From positions 5,872,901 through 5,936,900 of the forward strand of contig CM022665.1 of NCBI GenBank assembly GCA_012295275.1: DNA of 64,000 bases, written 5' to 3'. The translations under genes and the position numbers were made by a program. The notes under the pieces are model-generated. The model did no database searches and was not told where the DNA came from. It worked only from the letters and a program-made list of their open reading frames with translations. Numbering within the stretch: position 1 is the first letter of the stretch; the number at the start of each line of letters is the position of its first letter. Below, one piece after another: positions 1 through 13,295 of the stretch. The stretch is from Chrysomallon squamiferum (taxonomy: Eukaryota > Mollusca > Gastropoda > Neomphalida > Peltospiridae).

Positions 1-669
1 AAAGCAGTAAAACAATGGAGAGTAATAAACAATAAAGAAAAGATAAGGAAAAATAATAGGAACAGAAAGAAAAGAAAAAGAAAGAAAGAAAAATAAATGA
101 ATTGAGAGAAAACGATAATCTGTATACATTTGTAATATAAAAAAAAAAAATTTAACTTAAAATATGAAGAACTAAAATGAAATACTGGATACCACAACGA
201 AAACACCTTTTCGTTTCAATAATTACTTTCATATCTAATATCCCAAGGCATTTTCACAAAACAGCTGTGGAGCATTTGTTGGAACTGGAAATAACCTCAA
301 GGTCGATCTATCATCTTACGTATTTCTTTATCATATCGGTAGTGAGTGCATTGAGTGAGTAGTGAATGACAGTCACGAAGTGTAGATTTTCATGTGTTAA
401 CACGATCTTTACATCTTGCTTTATAACCCATCACAGATGATAGAACGAGTTAATGACGTTATTAAAGTCTCTGTGAGAACGACACACTTAAAAGGGTCAT
501 ATTTCAATAGCAAAAATAAATAATGGTTTCTAGACAATAAAAAAAAAAATGTATTTGAAACTTTTGTATATGTAGGAAATTGTATAAGATGTCGAACACT
601 TTTAGGAATCGTATTTATACAGTCTCACCTAAATAAAACCTATACATTTGTTTTAAATATTATTAATAT

Positions 670-670
670 G

Positions 671-727
<57 letters not shown>
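670..727. repeat. (ATT)n microsatellite
   Basis: A nearly uninterrupted run of ATT units, seen directly. Confidence 0.9.
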
Positions 728-1123
728 TATTATCAGTATCATTATTATTGTTGTTAATGTTGATGGTTTTTTTTATTAGTATTTAATAAGATAATAAACA
801 AATAATGTCAGTTTATTATCTATTATTTTCTTTAGTTCTTCAGTTTTATTTTTCTTCTTTCTGTTAATGTTTTGTTTTTGTTTTTTTATATAATTATGAT
901 TATTTTTTTTTTTTTTTAACCTTTGTTATTATTATTACTAAAAGAAAATAATTTGAAATATTCAAGATACAAAGTATTCGTATTCCAACATCTACGCAAG
1001 CTCAAATAAGTTCTGTAGTAGAATAAGAACTTTAATATACTGATGATGAATGAACACATAAAAAGAAAACGATGACGGTGACGATGATGAATGAAGACAC
1101 AAAAAGATAACGATGATGGTGAC

Positions 1124-1155
<32 letters not shown>

Positions 1156-1813
1156 CAACGACGATTTTGATGATAAGAAAATGAAATATAGTTTAGACGT
1201 TATAATATTTTTTCAAAAGTTAAATAACATCTTACCTAATAACAGTCGTGCTGCAGATTTCATATTTTTGAACTCGGAAAGCTGTTTTCTTCCTATCCAG
1301 CGACAAAACGGCAAATGTGAAGATCTTGCCCTGAGCGGCCTCTCTGTGCTGTGTTTTGTCTCATTCTCTGATGTACATGGTTCGGTGAACAACCCCGTGC
1401 AACGACCGTGACTTTAAGGTTCATTCATACGGCACGTTGTACAGTAACCACTAGTAGTATACAATTTGACTGGATTTAAATTTATAATTTTCCTTGGGTG
1501 GATTCGGTTCACTGACTCAAATTCGGGATGATATAAAAAAATATATATATATATATATAACTATCGCATTAATTTACCTTTGAAGTTTTATGTATGTAAT
1601 ATATAGATATTAATTTTTATTTTCTAGTACAGTGAGTGATTACAGCGCAAGTATGTGTCATAGTTATATGCAGGAGCAGAAATAACCTTTCTTAGTGCGC
1701 CTATAAGGATTTTTCCCGTTCTAGCTTTGTTCATCTAATACTATCGTATATGCTTACCTTTCTATGTGAAATTGATTTTAAAAAGTTTCTTCGATAAGTA
1801 AAATCAAGATTTG

Positions 1814-1816
<3 letters not shown>

Positions 1817-1862
<46 letters not shown>

Positions 1863-1864
1863 TG
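1817..1864. repeat. (TG)n microsatellite
   Basis: An uninterrupted TG dinucleotide run in the intergenic region, seen directly. Confidence 0.9.
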
Positions 1865-2207
1865 ACTGACTTCTAAGAATTCTATTGTATTTCTGATTAA
1901 TTCAATTTAGGAGATGATTAAATTAAAAATCATTGAAAAGCGAGTTTCGGAAAACCTGTATAAAAATCTTCTACTGTGCACATTTCTTTGTCTGCTAATA
2001 ATCTGTATATATTTATATTTATCCAAAATTTAATAGCTGAAAAGAGAATGTATTTGTTTTATTCTTTTGTATTAACTTCCAGTCCACTGAGATAGTCAGT
2101 ATACCGAAACCTCAGAAGAAACAAACAGTAAACAGGCTGAAAGTGAGCCGTCATATCAGTTACAATTGGTATGTTAAAAACAATAAAAAGCCATTAAAAT
2201 AATTATA

Positions 2208-2216
2208 ATAAAAAAA

Positions 2217-2283
<67 letters not shown>

Positions 2284-2284
2284 A
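2208..2284. repeat. (AAT)n-(AAAT)n compound microsatellite
   Basis: AAT units pass directly into AAAT units, about 150 bp before the Ginger-like element. Confidence 0.9.
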
Positions 2285-2436
2285 TTTTAAAAAATCTTTC
2301 TCGACTTTACAGTTATAAATCTCCAAAGAAACTTCTGTGTTGTCTGTAATTATATTACAAGTTTATTTTTAAAAATAACTGCATATTCAGGCTGGCCATG
2401 ACTAATTCGGCATCTCAGGAACCTGTAGGTTGCCGG

Positions 2437-3343
2437 TGTCAGAGAATATTTTGTTCCCCCCGAACATTCGTTCCCCCTGGAAGGAATATTTGTTTCCCCC
2501 CACTCTGTGTTTAATTTCAGGCGTAGTTCTGTATTCTATTTGTGATAATTACTGCATAAAGTGTGTGTCTGTTGAAACTGATTGAACACCACTGCAAATA
2601 GAGATTCACAAAAACATATTTATAACTGCAGATAGGTGGAGAAATAACTGAGGGATACATTTTTCAGGGTACTTGATCACTACTGCCATCTTGAAAATAG
2701 GGACATATATATTTTATTTTTAAATGTAGTTGAAAATATTCATCCCTAAATTCATTTATCATTGATAATTATTTTGAAATGTGTTGCATTCGGCCCCAAT
2801 CTTTTAACAAAAGTGCTACAATAACACAGCTTCTGATGTTGGGATTTTTTTTGTTTTTCTTCTTTTTTTTTTTTTTTTTTTAAATGTCAGGACCAGAATC
2901 ACTTATTAGAACATGAAGTGTGAAAATAAGGCCATTGACGAGACCCTTCATTTTGATATACACCAACGATTATGATGATGAGGATTAACAAGCTCCTGGT
3001 TTAAGCGACTGCAGGAAAATATCCTCAGGTTTACTAAAAAAATCAGAAAGGTACACTTTGCAATGCAGCCTGGTGCATTATTGCTACCCCTGGGTAAGTG
3101 GTCAAAGTGACCCAGAAAGCCAAAATTCTACAATCTGTCCATTATGATGAGTTACCAGGAGGATATTTTGCCTGGGAGAAAAATGTGGCAGAAGTTAAGG
3201 TGCCACTTTTCTGGGAAAGGCACGAGTGATGATTGTAAGGACTATTGTGCACATTGCGAAAAATGTCAACGATACCACAAATCAGCCATAACGACACTCA
3301 GTGAGTTAACACCAGTACCTTTACCTTGTCAAGTAATTCTTCT

Positions 3344-3375
<32 letters not shown>

Positions 3376-3849
3376 CTTTTTTTTTTCAAAATAAATATTA
3401 GATTGAAGCTGACATCACCAGCAATCACTGAATAAACGTTTGTCTCGAAATTATCATATATATTCTCACCCTGTACACATAAATGTAATAAAAATACATT
3501 ATTCTACTGAATATGTATGCATAGTCGTGTGTTTATCTTTAACATTAAAAAAAAGTTATTCAGGCCTGGGTTATCTGCCACTCCTTTTGCTAATTCTTAT
3601 TTCCATTTATCGAAATACTGAGGACAGTTAGTACGCCCGTGTGAAAATACTGAGGAAAATTATTTTTTAAAAAATGTATTGTTTTCCAATCTCAAAATTT
3701 AAAGTTAAAGCATGGGGAACTAATATTCGCTACACATCAGTTCCTCCAATCATGGCAGGAACAAATGTTCGTGGGCAGAAACAAATATTCGTTTCCCCCA
3801 GGAGTACATATATTCGCCAGATATTCGGGGGAACAAATATTCTTTCACA
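2437..3849. mobile_element. degenerate TIR DNA transposon, Ginger-like
   Basis: Seen: the left end reads TGTCAGAGAATATTTTGTTC and the inverted right end reads TGTGAAAGAATATTTGTTCC. Both are followed by C-rich sequence and further GAATATTTG/TTCCCCC motifs. Each end is flanked by CCGG (2433-2436 and 3850-3853), consistent with a 4-bp target duplication. The interior holds a frameshifted integrase zinc-binding relic at about 3100-3330 and poly-T tracts. Known: Ginger elements are cut-and-paste DNA transposons with a Gypsy-type integrase, TGTNR termini and about 4-bp duplications. Inference: this 1.4-kb copy is a truncated, dead member. Alternatively, a non-autonomous TIR element was invaded by an unrelated retrotransposon scrap. 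Confidence 0.6.
3100..3330 (+). pseudogene. integrase H2C2 zinc-binding domain remnant
   Basis: Two adjacent frames together resemble the start of a Gypsy/Ginger-type integrase. The first frame has an HYDELPGGYF-like segment at about 3140-3170, recalling the H-x-GGHFG part of the H2C2 zinc finger. The frame opened at 3144 carries CKDYCAHCEKCQRYHK, whose C-x2-C-Q (CEKCQ, 3255-3269) matches the second half, followed by an ELTPVPLP linker typical of the zone before the catalytic core. The two halves are out of frame and no DDE core follows, because a poly-T tract begins at about 3340. It is therefore a dead fragment inside the TIR element. Confidence 0.6.
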
Positions 3850-4314
3850 CCGGACTAATGAAGCGCGGATAACTTATTGTTACGTTAGAATGCACTTAAC
3901 TTGTAACGTAAAAATCCGGTCAGAAAATAAGACCTGCCAAACAAATTTTAGTACTATAAAATAAATTGGATGTGGACAGAAGCCAGCAATCGAACGGCAT
4001 AGAATAGACATTTAGTGGGCATGTGTAGACCCTGATAGCTAAACTTCCCAATAATACTGAGCAATTTACTATTGTGTGTTCGACATGTATGCATCGTTAC
4101 TTGTCATTCTTAGGCGCGAGGACGTTCCCTGACAATACAGATTCCAGTATGATTTCTCATTTTTGTTCAAGCGATTATTTCCGACGCGCAGCATGATCGC
4201 TCGTTTTATTTGCACAAGAATGTTAATCATTCTAAAACAGAAAGATTAATTTGTTTGTCTAGCAATGTTTAATGCATGAAATTTAATTTTGTGATTGCAT
4301 ACAAACAAAACGCG

Positions 4315-4318
<4 letters not shown>

Positions 4319-4394
<76 letters not shown>
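4319..4394. repeat. (CT)n microsatellite
   Basis: About 38 uninterrupted CT units, seen directly. Frames across it give only poly-Leu/Ser. Confidence 0.95.
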
Positions 4395-4396
<2 letters not shown>

Positions 4397-7300
4397 ATAA
4401 TTGTGTGCGTTTCTTTCTTTACCTACCTGTATATAAGCCTATCTCTCTGTTACTTTATTTTTATTTTCTATTTATGTTTTGGGGATATTTCATCATTAAT
4501 CCAGTTCTCACAATCTTACAAGTAGTCTTCTCTTTCTACATTTGTGTAATTAAATGCTTTCTAATCTATCTGTACTTTTCTTAAAGACTGTATAAATTAC
4601 TAAAAGTATTGTTAATAACATCTTTTTTAATTTCCATTTTTCTCTTCTATTTAAGTCGAATTTCTTATTACTGATTGTATTTCAGTGACAGCCTTTACTT
4701 CCCTTGTTGTTTGTTTGGAACAGTTCGTGTCTTTATTTTGCATCAAATTACTTTCTGCAAACAAACAATTTAGAAAACATTAGTGAAAAACTAAACCTCT
4801 AAAAACTCTTTTTTTTTTTTTCTTTCTTTTTTTTAAAACAAAGAATTGTTGTGTCTCGCTTTTGCTGTTTGTTACAAGCTTCCACAGTTCCTAATGACCC
4901 TTTTAGTGTTTTTGGTTAAGCATATGAATCTCTGACTTCTTTCCTGCATCACGAATGACGTGTGTCTGGTCTGTTAAACCAGCTTCAAAAGATATCCAAA
5001 GGTCACTTCTGCTGTCTTAGTATCGAGATCATAGCTGACGACACGTTTCATGTATTTAATACAATGTCTAAAACCATTCTGACTGCGTGGAAAGAAGGGT
5101 GCTGTTTGAAAAATCTTTATAATATTACAGAAGCTGTAGAAGAGAATGTGCTTAGAAACGGACCACTGGATTTAATTCATTAATTATTCACCTTTCGTAT
5201 GTGGAAAGATCTGAAATTTTTTACTAAAGTCCTTACCAAATGTATCATATTAACGATCAAAGAATACTGCAAGTATTAAGACTGTTGTTATTTTCCTACA
5301 GGAAATGTATTGCTAGATAGCCGTGAGTTGATTAATAATGTCTGTCTGTCTCTCTGTCCGTCTGAAAGGTCTGCTACTGTTACTTGGGCATGTCTTTCGT
5401 AATAGGTTGTTATTTTTATATGTAAGTTACGTTATTTTATACGATACAGTATCTGCATTTTCGTTGTTAATTTAGTGTTATCTTCTATCAATGACACGGA
5501 TGCTAACATCTATATGGGGTTTTGGGTCTTTTTGGTTTGTTTTGGGGAGGGTTCTTTGTCTTTCTTTATACATATGTTACAATTTTTTTCTGCAATTCTT
5601 TTGTCTAACTCAAGTTCTATTGTTTCCATAAAACATCCCCTTTTGACAAAACGACAACATCAGTGAAACAGTACAAAAATGTTTTCTGAAAGAGCTAACT
5701 GATTCACTGTACAGTTTAACGAAGTATCAGTAAATGTTTCGTTCTTTTAAAAAAACAAACAAAAAAAAAAACAAGAAGAAAAAACAAGAAGAAAAAAAAA
5801 GAAGAAGTAAAAAAACAAGAAAAAAAAACAAAAAGAAAAAAAAAAGAAAATATTTTACTGTAACGTAATGTCACCGGCTTTCTGAGGTTAAAAGATGGCG
5901 GTTAACGATCAATTTGTCAAAATGAGAACTTGCAGACGTTCGATACTGCATCGATATAGTTCTGTTTTCATCAGATGCTTCTTTCGTAATGACCCTATAT
6001 CTTAATTGAAAATTCCATCGTTTACTATAAAAGACAATTTTATTATTCTCTCCATCTGCTAAAAACTGTCTAAGTGATTACATTATCGACGGAAACTCAT
6101 TGGCGTTGATATCCTCTATCTTGAACGTTCAGTAAACGTCTCTTCTGGGTAACTGTTATTGTTTTTGTTTTCTTTACTAAATTAGACACAAGCATTAAAT
6201 TAAAAAGATTTATTAATAACTGAATATTACGAAGTTTACAGAATCTTCAATTTCGAATAATTTTCTTCTTTTTCTGTCTTTATCATAATTTATTCAAGGC
6301 GACGCGAGCTGAACTTCAGATGTTTTCATTACTCAAACGATCAGATCTTTACCCTATTCAGACGAGTGTCGTCAGGCAGTTAGACGAGAAATGCACACGT
6401 TATTTATAATCAGTGAACAAAGTAAATGTAATTGACTTATTCAAGTTCGGGATTATTTCCGCTAAGTTATTATTATTAGTTTAATAATTTTATCCACAAA
6501 ACACGTACTTGTAAAACATTCTAAAAATCGAAGCGTATTGATACGATTCATATCGTCAGCCCGCGGGTGATGTGAACAACGCGCCAATCATTGCCTCATC
6601 TTTATGTTATAGCGCGCCTTCAAATATTGTCCCTGCTTCTCAGGAACTTGTTTCTTTTGTGGTCGTGCAAACCAAATCCAATATATCTGTCTAGTGCTTT
6701 CGGCATCTCTTGCTGTTTGACAAAGCGGGTGATGCCAATAGAACGAATCAGCCGAGAGTTTGGCGGTAATTAAACCCTGTCCTCGGGGAACTACTTTTTA
6801 CTCGCACCAAAAGAACGCCATTGAAGACCCTCGTCCAATATTGGGACTCTCTGAGTGGGGAATGTGCCGTGTAAAGAAAGGCATTCAGGACAGGGTTATT
6901 CTACTTGAATGATCCGACAGACGCCAAATATCCAATTTAATGATGCTAGACGCAGAGAAACAACTTTCAGCAAGTGCTGTATAAATTATGGGAACACGCT
7001 CAACATTCTCGCAAATTACCATTTCATCGTCGGAGAAAAAAGTCACTTGTGTTTTAATATTCAAAACAACGTCTGACATCATTCTAATACAGCGCAGCGA
7101 ACAGTTTTCTTTACAAGACGACAGAAAATAATTTTTATCTGATAAATGAATAAATCAGTGAAAATACGAGTTTTTTTCCCTAATAATTGATAAAATTTCA
7201 TAAATGAAAAGTACAGAGCACCAGTAACATAAAGAACACTTAAAAAAAAAATATATTAAATTACGTTTCCAGACGATTACCAAATCTTAATTCAGATTTG

Positions 7301-7690
7301 TAACTTTTCGATTAACAAACAAAACATAAAGAAAGTTTTCTCTTTAAATCATTTTATTGTGAACTGATCTGAGGTTTGACCTTTTGACAGTTCCAAAGCA
7401 TTGTCTGATTACTTTTGTTATAGAAAAAGAAAAAGAAAAAATACGAAACAAATTATCTGAATTTTTTAGTTTTCATCTGTTAACTTTTTGCTGTTCTAAC
7501 TGTAACTGAAACGTGTTGATGAAGTCATGTAAGTCGTTTTTAATTTCTAATTTTTCAAATCACCAGCAGGCATTTTATATTTTAGAAATCCATAACACAT
7601 GAAAAGTAATCTGATTTTATTAAAAAAATAAAAATAAAAAAAAAATAAAAATTTAAATTTAATAATTAAATCAATAAATAAATTAAAAAA

Positions 7691-7721
<31 letters not shown>

Positions 7722-8462
7722 TAATAACAATAATAATGATAATAATGATAATAATAATAATAAATAAATAAGTAAATAAATAAATAAAAATAAAAGACTA
7801 CCAGAATCGTTTTCTGGTGCAGATTCGCTCAGTACTTCTAACGTTTCTGTACGCGAGTCAACTCGACGAACTCTTTAAACCAATTTTTCATGTTTTAATG
7901 TTTACAAACGATCACCCATGCAGTTAAACAAAGGGTGATTAACGTGAACACAGTTTCTGTATTGATCTGCAGGAGGACAGAAGTACCAGGTCTCAGTGTA
8001 CCACATAATAATGTCTTCTTTAACTGCACGCGTCACTAAGGGCATTGACATCCAATTTCTGCACAAACGTATCATCTAACTTCCAAATCTGCTCCAGAAA
8101 AAAAAATTAAACAATTTTGAAATATTTACTGAGAAAGACGTAATGTTCCATAGAGATATGTCTAGAAAAAAAAAAAAAAAATGTTTTTATTATTAATTTC
8201 TGTTTTGAAACATGCTGAACTTTTGTTTTCAAAGTGGTTTTGGTAATTACGAGTTCGAAGGTTACGGAGTGCAGAGTTTCGGAAAATGATTCCTCGTCGA
8301 GTTCAGTCAGTTTACGTTTCAAAGTGTCAGCTAAATTATTTAAAATAATTACAGGATCTTTTGCCTAAGCTGCATGGATTATATTTTGTTTAAATTAGAT
8401 AGAGAATATTTTATTTAAAATACATAAGGATTCGTTTAATATACGAATAATCTTTTATTTAA

Positions 8463-8464
<2 letters not shown>

Positions 8465-8499
<35 letters not shown>
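8465..8499. repeat. (AC)n microsatellite
   Basis: An uninterrupted AC run followed by TA and then poly-T. Confidence 0.9.
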
Positions 8500-8506
<7 letters not shown>

Positions 8507-8638
8507 TTATTTTTTTTTTTTTTTTTTTACTTATTCTTTCTTTTATCATCTGTCTTATATAATTTTCTGAATCTAGCCAGAACTATGATTATAAATATCA
8601 AGGTTTATTCTTCTACTACTTATTTTTCTTTTCCCTAC

Positions 8639-8640
<2 letters not shown>

Positions 8641-8683
<43 letters not shown>

Positions 8684-8790
8684 TTTTTGCTTTATGTATT
8701 TATTTATTTATTATTTTTTTTATTATTATTATTATTATTTGTTTGTTTTTATTTATTTGTTTTATTTTTATTATTATTATTTTTTTAAAT
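8641..8790. repeat. poly-T followed by TTTA/ATT-rich tract
   Basis: About 40 T residues, then degenerate TTTA, ATT and GTTT units. Confidence 0.85.
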
Positions 8791-10060
8791 GTTTAAATTT
8801 TTTCTCCTATTAAAGAGAAGGAAAGAATAGAAAAACAAAATATATTAATGAAGAACAAAAGTAGCTAAAAGGAACAAATAAGAAAATTACATAAATATAT
8901 ATATTAATGTGCCTTGTAAGAGGAAGAATCTAATTCAGAAATAGACATCATGGAATATGGAGACACGTTTCTGTTACAGATTGTGTGCGCCTGCTTCGTA
9001 CTAAAATCAAAATTAATTAAACAAGTTTATCAAGAGTTCGCAAACTAACTGCCTGTATTGTGGTTCAGATTAGTTATATGTGGAACAGGTCGATGATGAG
9101 TTTTTGATTCGTTTCAGTAAAACACATTCTGTAAGCTGATGGATAATTAATTCGAAACGAGGTCTTTCCTTTAACAATTATAACACATATGAGTGCGTGC
9201 GTGCGTGCGTGCGTGAGTGCATGTGTGTGTACTTTTGTATATGTGTTCGTGAGTCTGACTGCGGAGGTTAGAAAATTAATTATTCAATTACTGTATTATC
9301 GGCTTGTATTATTGAATAGACTTTGATTAACAGTGTTAGTAGGTTAATGCCTGTTATCACGCAGAGCATCTGCTTTGAAGTCGACATTAGAAAGAAAATG
9401 TTGGTGTCTGTCTGAGTTAGTTCGTCTGTGCAACCACGATGCCACCCAGACATTTGTTTGTCTACTCCGAGACGAAAAAAAACCACAAAAAACCACCTAC
9501 ATTAAACGAATATTTTAAGTACAGACAGGACTATTGTGGGCCCTCGGTATAATCTATTACTAGTTTATAACGGAAAAACAGTGTCTTAGTCGGATCAAGT
9601 TTTGTCTTGTCATAGCAGGCTTGGTAATTTTCTTTCCTCGTTCTTTTAAGAACCAGTCATAATTACAGTTTATTTATTTATGTTATTGTTATAGACGAGT
9701 ATTCTCTCATTTGTATATGTTGCCCTTTATATAAATTGGCATTATTTAAGAATATCTTTATTACATGTTTTTGTCCTCCGTCATTCATTTTATTTTTTTT
9801 CTTATATAGATTTGCAAGGAATTATGATGACAGACATTAAATTAAATTAAATCAGAAGAGAATCTGCTTAATCTTTTAAAGAATAATAAGCTTACACAGA
9901 TATTTTAGGAACATTGTTTTTAACGACATTGATTTTTGTTTTCTATTTTCTTGTTGTCTGGATGACGTACTCAGTTTAATTACTCCACATGAATTTATTG
10001 TCCTTTAATATGATAGTCTAGATATTTTTATATTCTTTGTGTATGTATGTTTTTATGTAT

Positions 10061-10127
10061 GTATGTGTGTGTGTGTATGTATGTGTGTGTGGGGGTTTGT
10101 GTGTGTGTGTGTGTGTTTTATTTTATT

Positions 10128-10172
<45 letters not shown>
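10061..10172. repeat. (TG)n-rich microsatellite
   Basis: TG runs interrupted by TATG, GGGG and TTTTATTT. The poly-Cys/Val frame across it is an artefact. Confidence 0.9.
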
Positions 10173-10174
<2 letters not shown>

Positions 10175-12222
10175 ATGCATGGGCGTACGACTCAAAAGGT
10201 AAGGAGGGTCAGCTGAATCCCAGATTGGGACAAAACAGGGGGAATCATTCTGTGCAAAGCAAGAAGAAATTGGTATTTGTGTAAAATTTGAGATAAATTA
10301 TCCGCTCTGGCCTTTTTAACCATGGTATATCTCCACATACCTTTGTGAGTGTGTGATGAAAACATCTGTATAAGTGTATGACTGGCTGTTTTAATACTAG
10401 GACAGATAATTTTATAATATAAACATTTAAAAAGGGATCTTTTTTTTTTTAAGTAGCCCCATCGTTATTCATTTGAAGTCGGCTTAAGGCAGAATCTCTG
10501 ATATTTTAACTTTTTTACGTTCCATTTCATTTCGCTTCCTTCTGATTTTTTTTTTTTCTTCTTCTTCTTTCTTTCTCTTTCAAAATATTATATTAGTTTT
10601 ATTCTACGCAATAAAAACAAATGATTAGTTCTTGGAGAGGACATAAAAAGGAAAGTGTAAATATTAGATATTTAAAATAAAGGTAAAAATTTCATTTTGT
10701 TTCTGTTGCCGGATGTGTTCATGTTATCATAGAAAGTGTAAAAAAAAAAAAAAAAAAAATGTCAGAAAACCATGCATAAACACTGTTTTAATTCAACATA
10801 AAACGTATGGGAAAGAAAACATCTGCTCAAAAATGTAAATCGATGGCGAATGAAGTCCATTCTTGTCTGGCCAGAATAAAAATCGAAAAAAAGATTTCTA
10901 CGTAGATTTGCACCAGGAGGCCACAGAGACTGCATGTGAACTGTGCCATTTCCCGCTGTTTACTTTTTTTTTTGCCAATAGAAAACGATTTCAAAATTTG
11001 AATTTAGTAATTTATCAATACCGCAGTGTCTGTGATATAACAGTAATAGTTATGCTATTTGATTGTGGAATTATTCTCTAAACTGGTTCTGAAAGATTGG
11101 CTTAGATACTACTCAATGATGGGACATTGAATGATCTTTTAATTGACTTAAAATGCAAAAAGAAAGTCATCTCACTGATCTTTGTCTAGATGTTTTAATT
11201 AGTCAGGTTTCCAAGCTGTGATCAGTTGCCTAGTATTCTGTTGATATAGCATGCCAAACGTCCACTTTTAGTTATTGTGTTATTCTAAGGACATGTAAAG
11301 AAACACAAATTACTGTATTTATTTTGTATTATTATCTAAACTTGTAGTGAAAGACACTGAATCGGCTAAGAGTCAAGCGATTTACCAAATATGTAACTTT
11401 CTTTTAAGTTACAACGTTTCAGACTATGATGATAATTTTACGTTATTCTCCGAGCATGTAATAATCGCTCGCAAAGTAGAAAACGACAGTAATTAATATC
11501 ATTGTCTATACCATAACGTAAAAACAAATTTTTGTTTATACATGAAGTGAAACACTCATTTCGATATTCAAAGTGTCAAATGATGATGTCTTTCAATGTT
11601 ATTGTCTGAACACGAGGTTCGTCACACACAGAATGCAAAGGGTTAAACGATGGTGTCCACATCATAATCATTATTCAAATACATGTACGTTGCTGAATGT
11701 TTTAGTCACACTGGAATGGGCAAAAATGGTGCTCTGAATGAATAGCTGCCAAATAATCGGAAGGAAATTCATCAGATATTCTTTGGCAGATTTTCTTTTT
11801 GTAAGTGAACATAATTTAAGCCTTTGAACATGTTCTCCACAACAACTTAAAGTATGATATTATATATATATATATATATATATAATAAACCATTAAGAAA
11901 AAACATTACTGTTTTTGAGTTCATACCTGAAGATTTGTTATGGCCCACAAATGAAGGTTTCTGAAATTTTCTAATAAACATAAACTTTTTTCTTTTCTTT
12001 ATTGATTAATAAGGTCATAAAAGAAAGGCATGTTGGATGGAATCTGCCGATTATCATAATTATAGTCCATACCGCACTGTTATTATATGCTGAGAAGAAT
12101 TATGGCGACATTAATAATTATGTCTATTTTAAAACTGTTAAGAGCAGTGTAATCAAAGTGATTTTTTTTTATCTCTCCTACATATAGTTTTTTATAAGTA
12201 CATATTAATTATTCTCTTAAGA

Positions 12223-12224
<2 letters not shown>

Positions 12225-12306
<82 letters not shown>
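12225..12306. repeat. (TC)n microsatellite
   Basis: About 40 TC units with one TT interruption near the 3' end. Confidence 0.95.
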
Positions 12307-13256
12307 AAGCATTTGGTATACATCAACCAACAGTAAATTAATAAATAATATATATATATACAATCTAAAAGTTATTATTAACTATTATTAAATCTTTTTC
12401 AAGTCGCAAAATAAAAAACGATCTAAAGGAAATCCATAAACAAAATAGATTACTCTCAGAAATATTTACAAGAGACAGCATGAAACTTGATGTTTTAAGT
12501 CTGATGGGCAAAATCACAAGAGAAATCTCAATAAACTAATTGGAAACATCTTCAGTCTTTCCTTTTTGTGTTTGCTTTGTGCACCGTTCAGGTTGACCAA
12601 GCGGATTAGCAAAAGACAGCTAAAAAATTGGCTTTAGATTCGAATTTAAACGTTTTCTTTACTCAGGGAGGTTTGTTTTCCAACTCCTGCCCTAATCCTC
12701 GGTTTGCATGCCAGTGGCATTTTCCGCAAATATTTTACGAATTGATTAAATGTCGCGATCGGCTGCAAATCAGTACAAAGGAACTGGCAGATGATAAAGT
12801 AATTCCGATTAGCGTGTTTACATCTGGAGATGGAGAAATGGAATAGGGCCAAACTAAACACGAGTGACACTTGAGGAACAATTAACCCGAGGGTTTCTTC
12901 CGCAGACACGAAAAAGTCCCACTGGAGTTGAAAACTTCAGATTCCAAATTCTGTTCTCGTCAATAATTAAGAAATGAGTCCCCATCCGAACATGGCTTTT
13001 GATTTGAGATAACGCTCAAAAATCCTTAGTTTGTCTGAGATGCATCCAGGCATTTGTACATGTCCCGGCGCAAGGATGATTCAACTGGTTACATAGCGAT
13101 TATTCGAGAAGGCAAACCGAGTGAAATTCAGTTTAAATGAGAAAATGCGGTGTAGAAGTTCCGAACGTATAAATAAAACTGTTAAAAATAGAAGGTGAAT
13201 TTGATTCATAAATACGTTACAAGGATGCAAAATCAATAATACATTGTTATTTTTTC

Positions 13257-13262
<6 letters not shown>

Positions 13263-13293
<31 letters not shown>
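13263..13293. repeat. (AC)n microsatellite
   Basis: An uninterrupted AC run, seen directly. Confidence 0.9.

Positions 13294-13295
<2 letters not shown>

Larger units (their letters stand above)
1..2432. other. intergenic, repeat-rich, no gene seen
   Basis: I see no gene here. The stretch is AT-rich and holds an (ATT)n tract at about 670-727, poly-T at 905-917, a GAT-type trinucleotide run at about 1123-1154, an (AT)n run at about 1540-1558, a (TG)n run at about 1817-1864 and an (AAT)n/(AAAT)n compound tract at about 2208-2284. The short open frames are low-complexity translations (poly-Asp, poly-Ser) of these repeats. Confidence 0.7.

Noticed and set aside
1091-1411. Open frame with an Asp-rich run
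   Set aside because: It is a translation of a GAT repeat with no splice support or family match.
4276-4584. Ser/Leu-rich open frames
   Set aside because: Produced by the (CT)n microsatellite.
4962-5183. Frame with FNTMSKTILTAWKEG, considered as a transposase C-terminus
   Set aside because: The similarity is too weak, and no terminal repeats or flanking transposase segments are visible.
10039-10284. Cys/Val-rich open frame
   Set aside because: Produced by TG repeats; no real domain.
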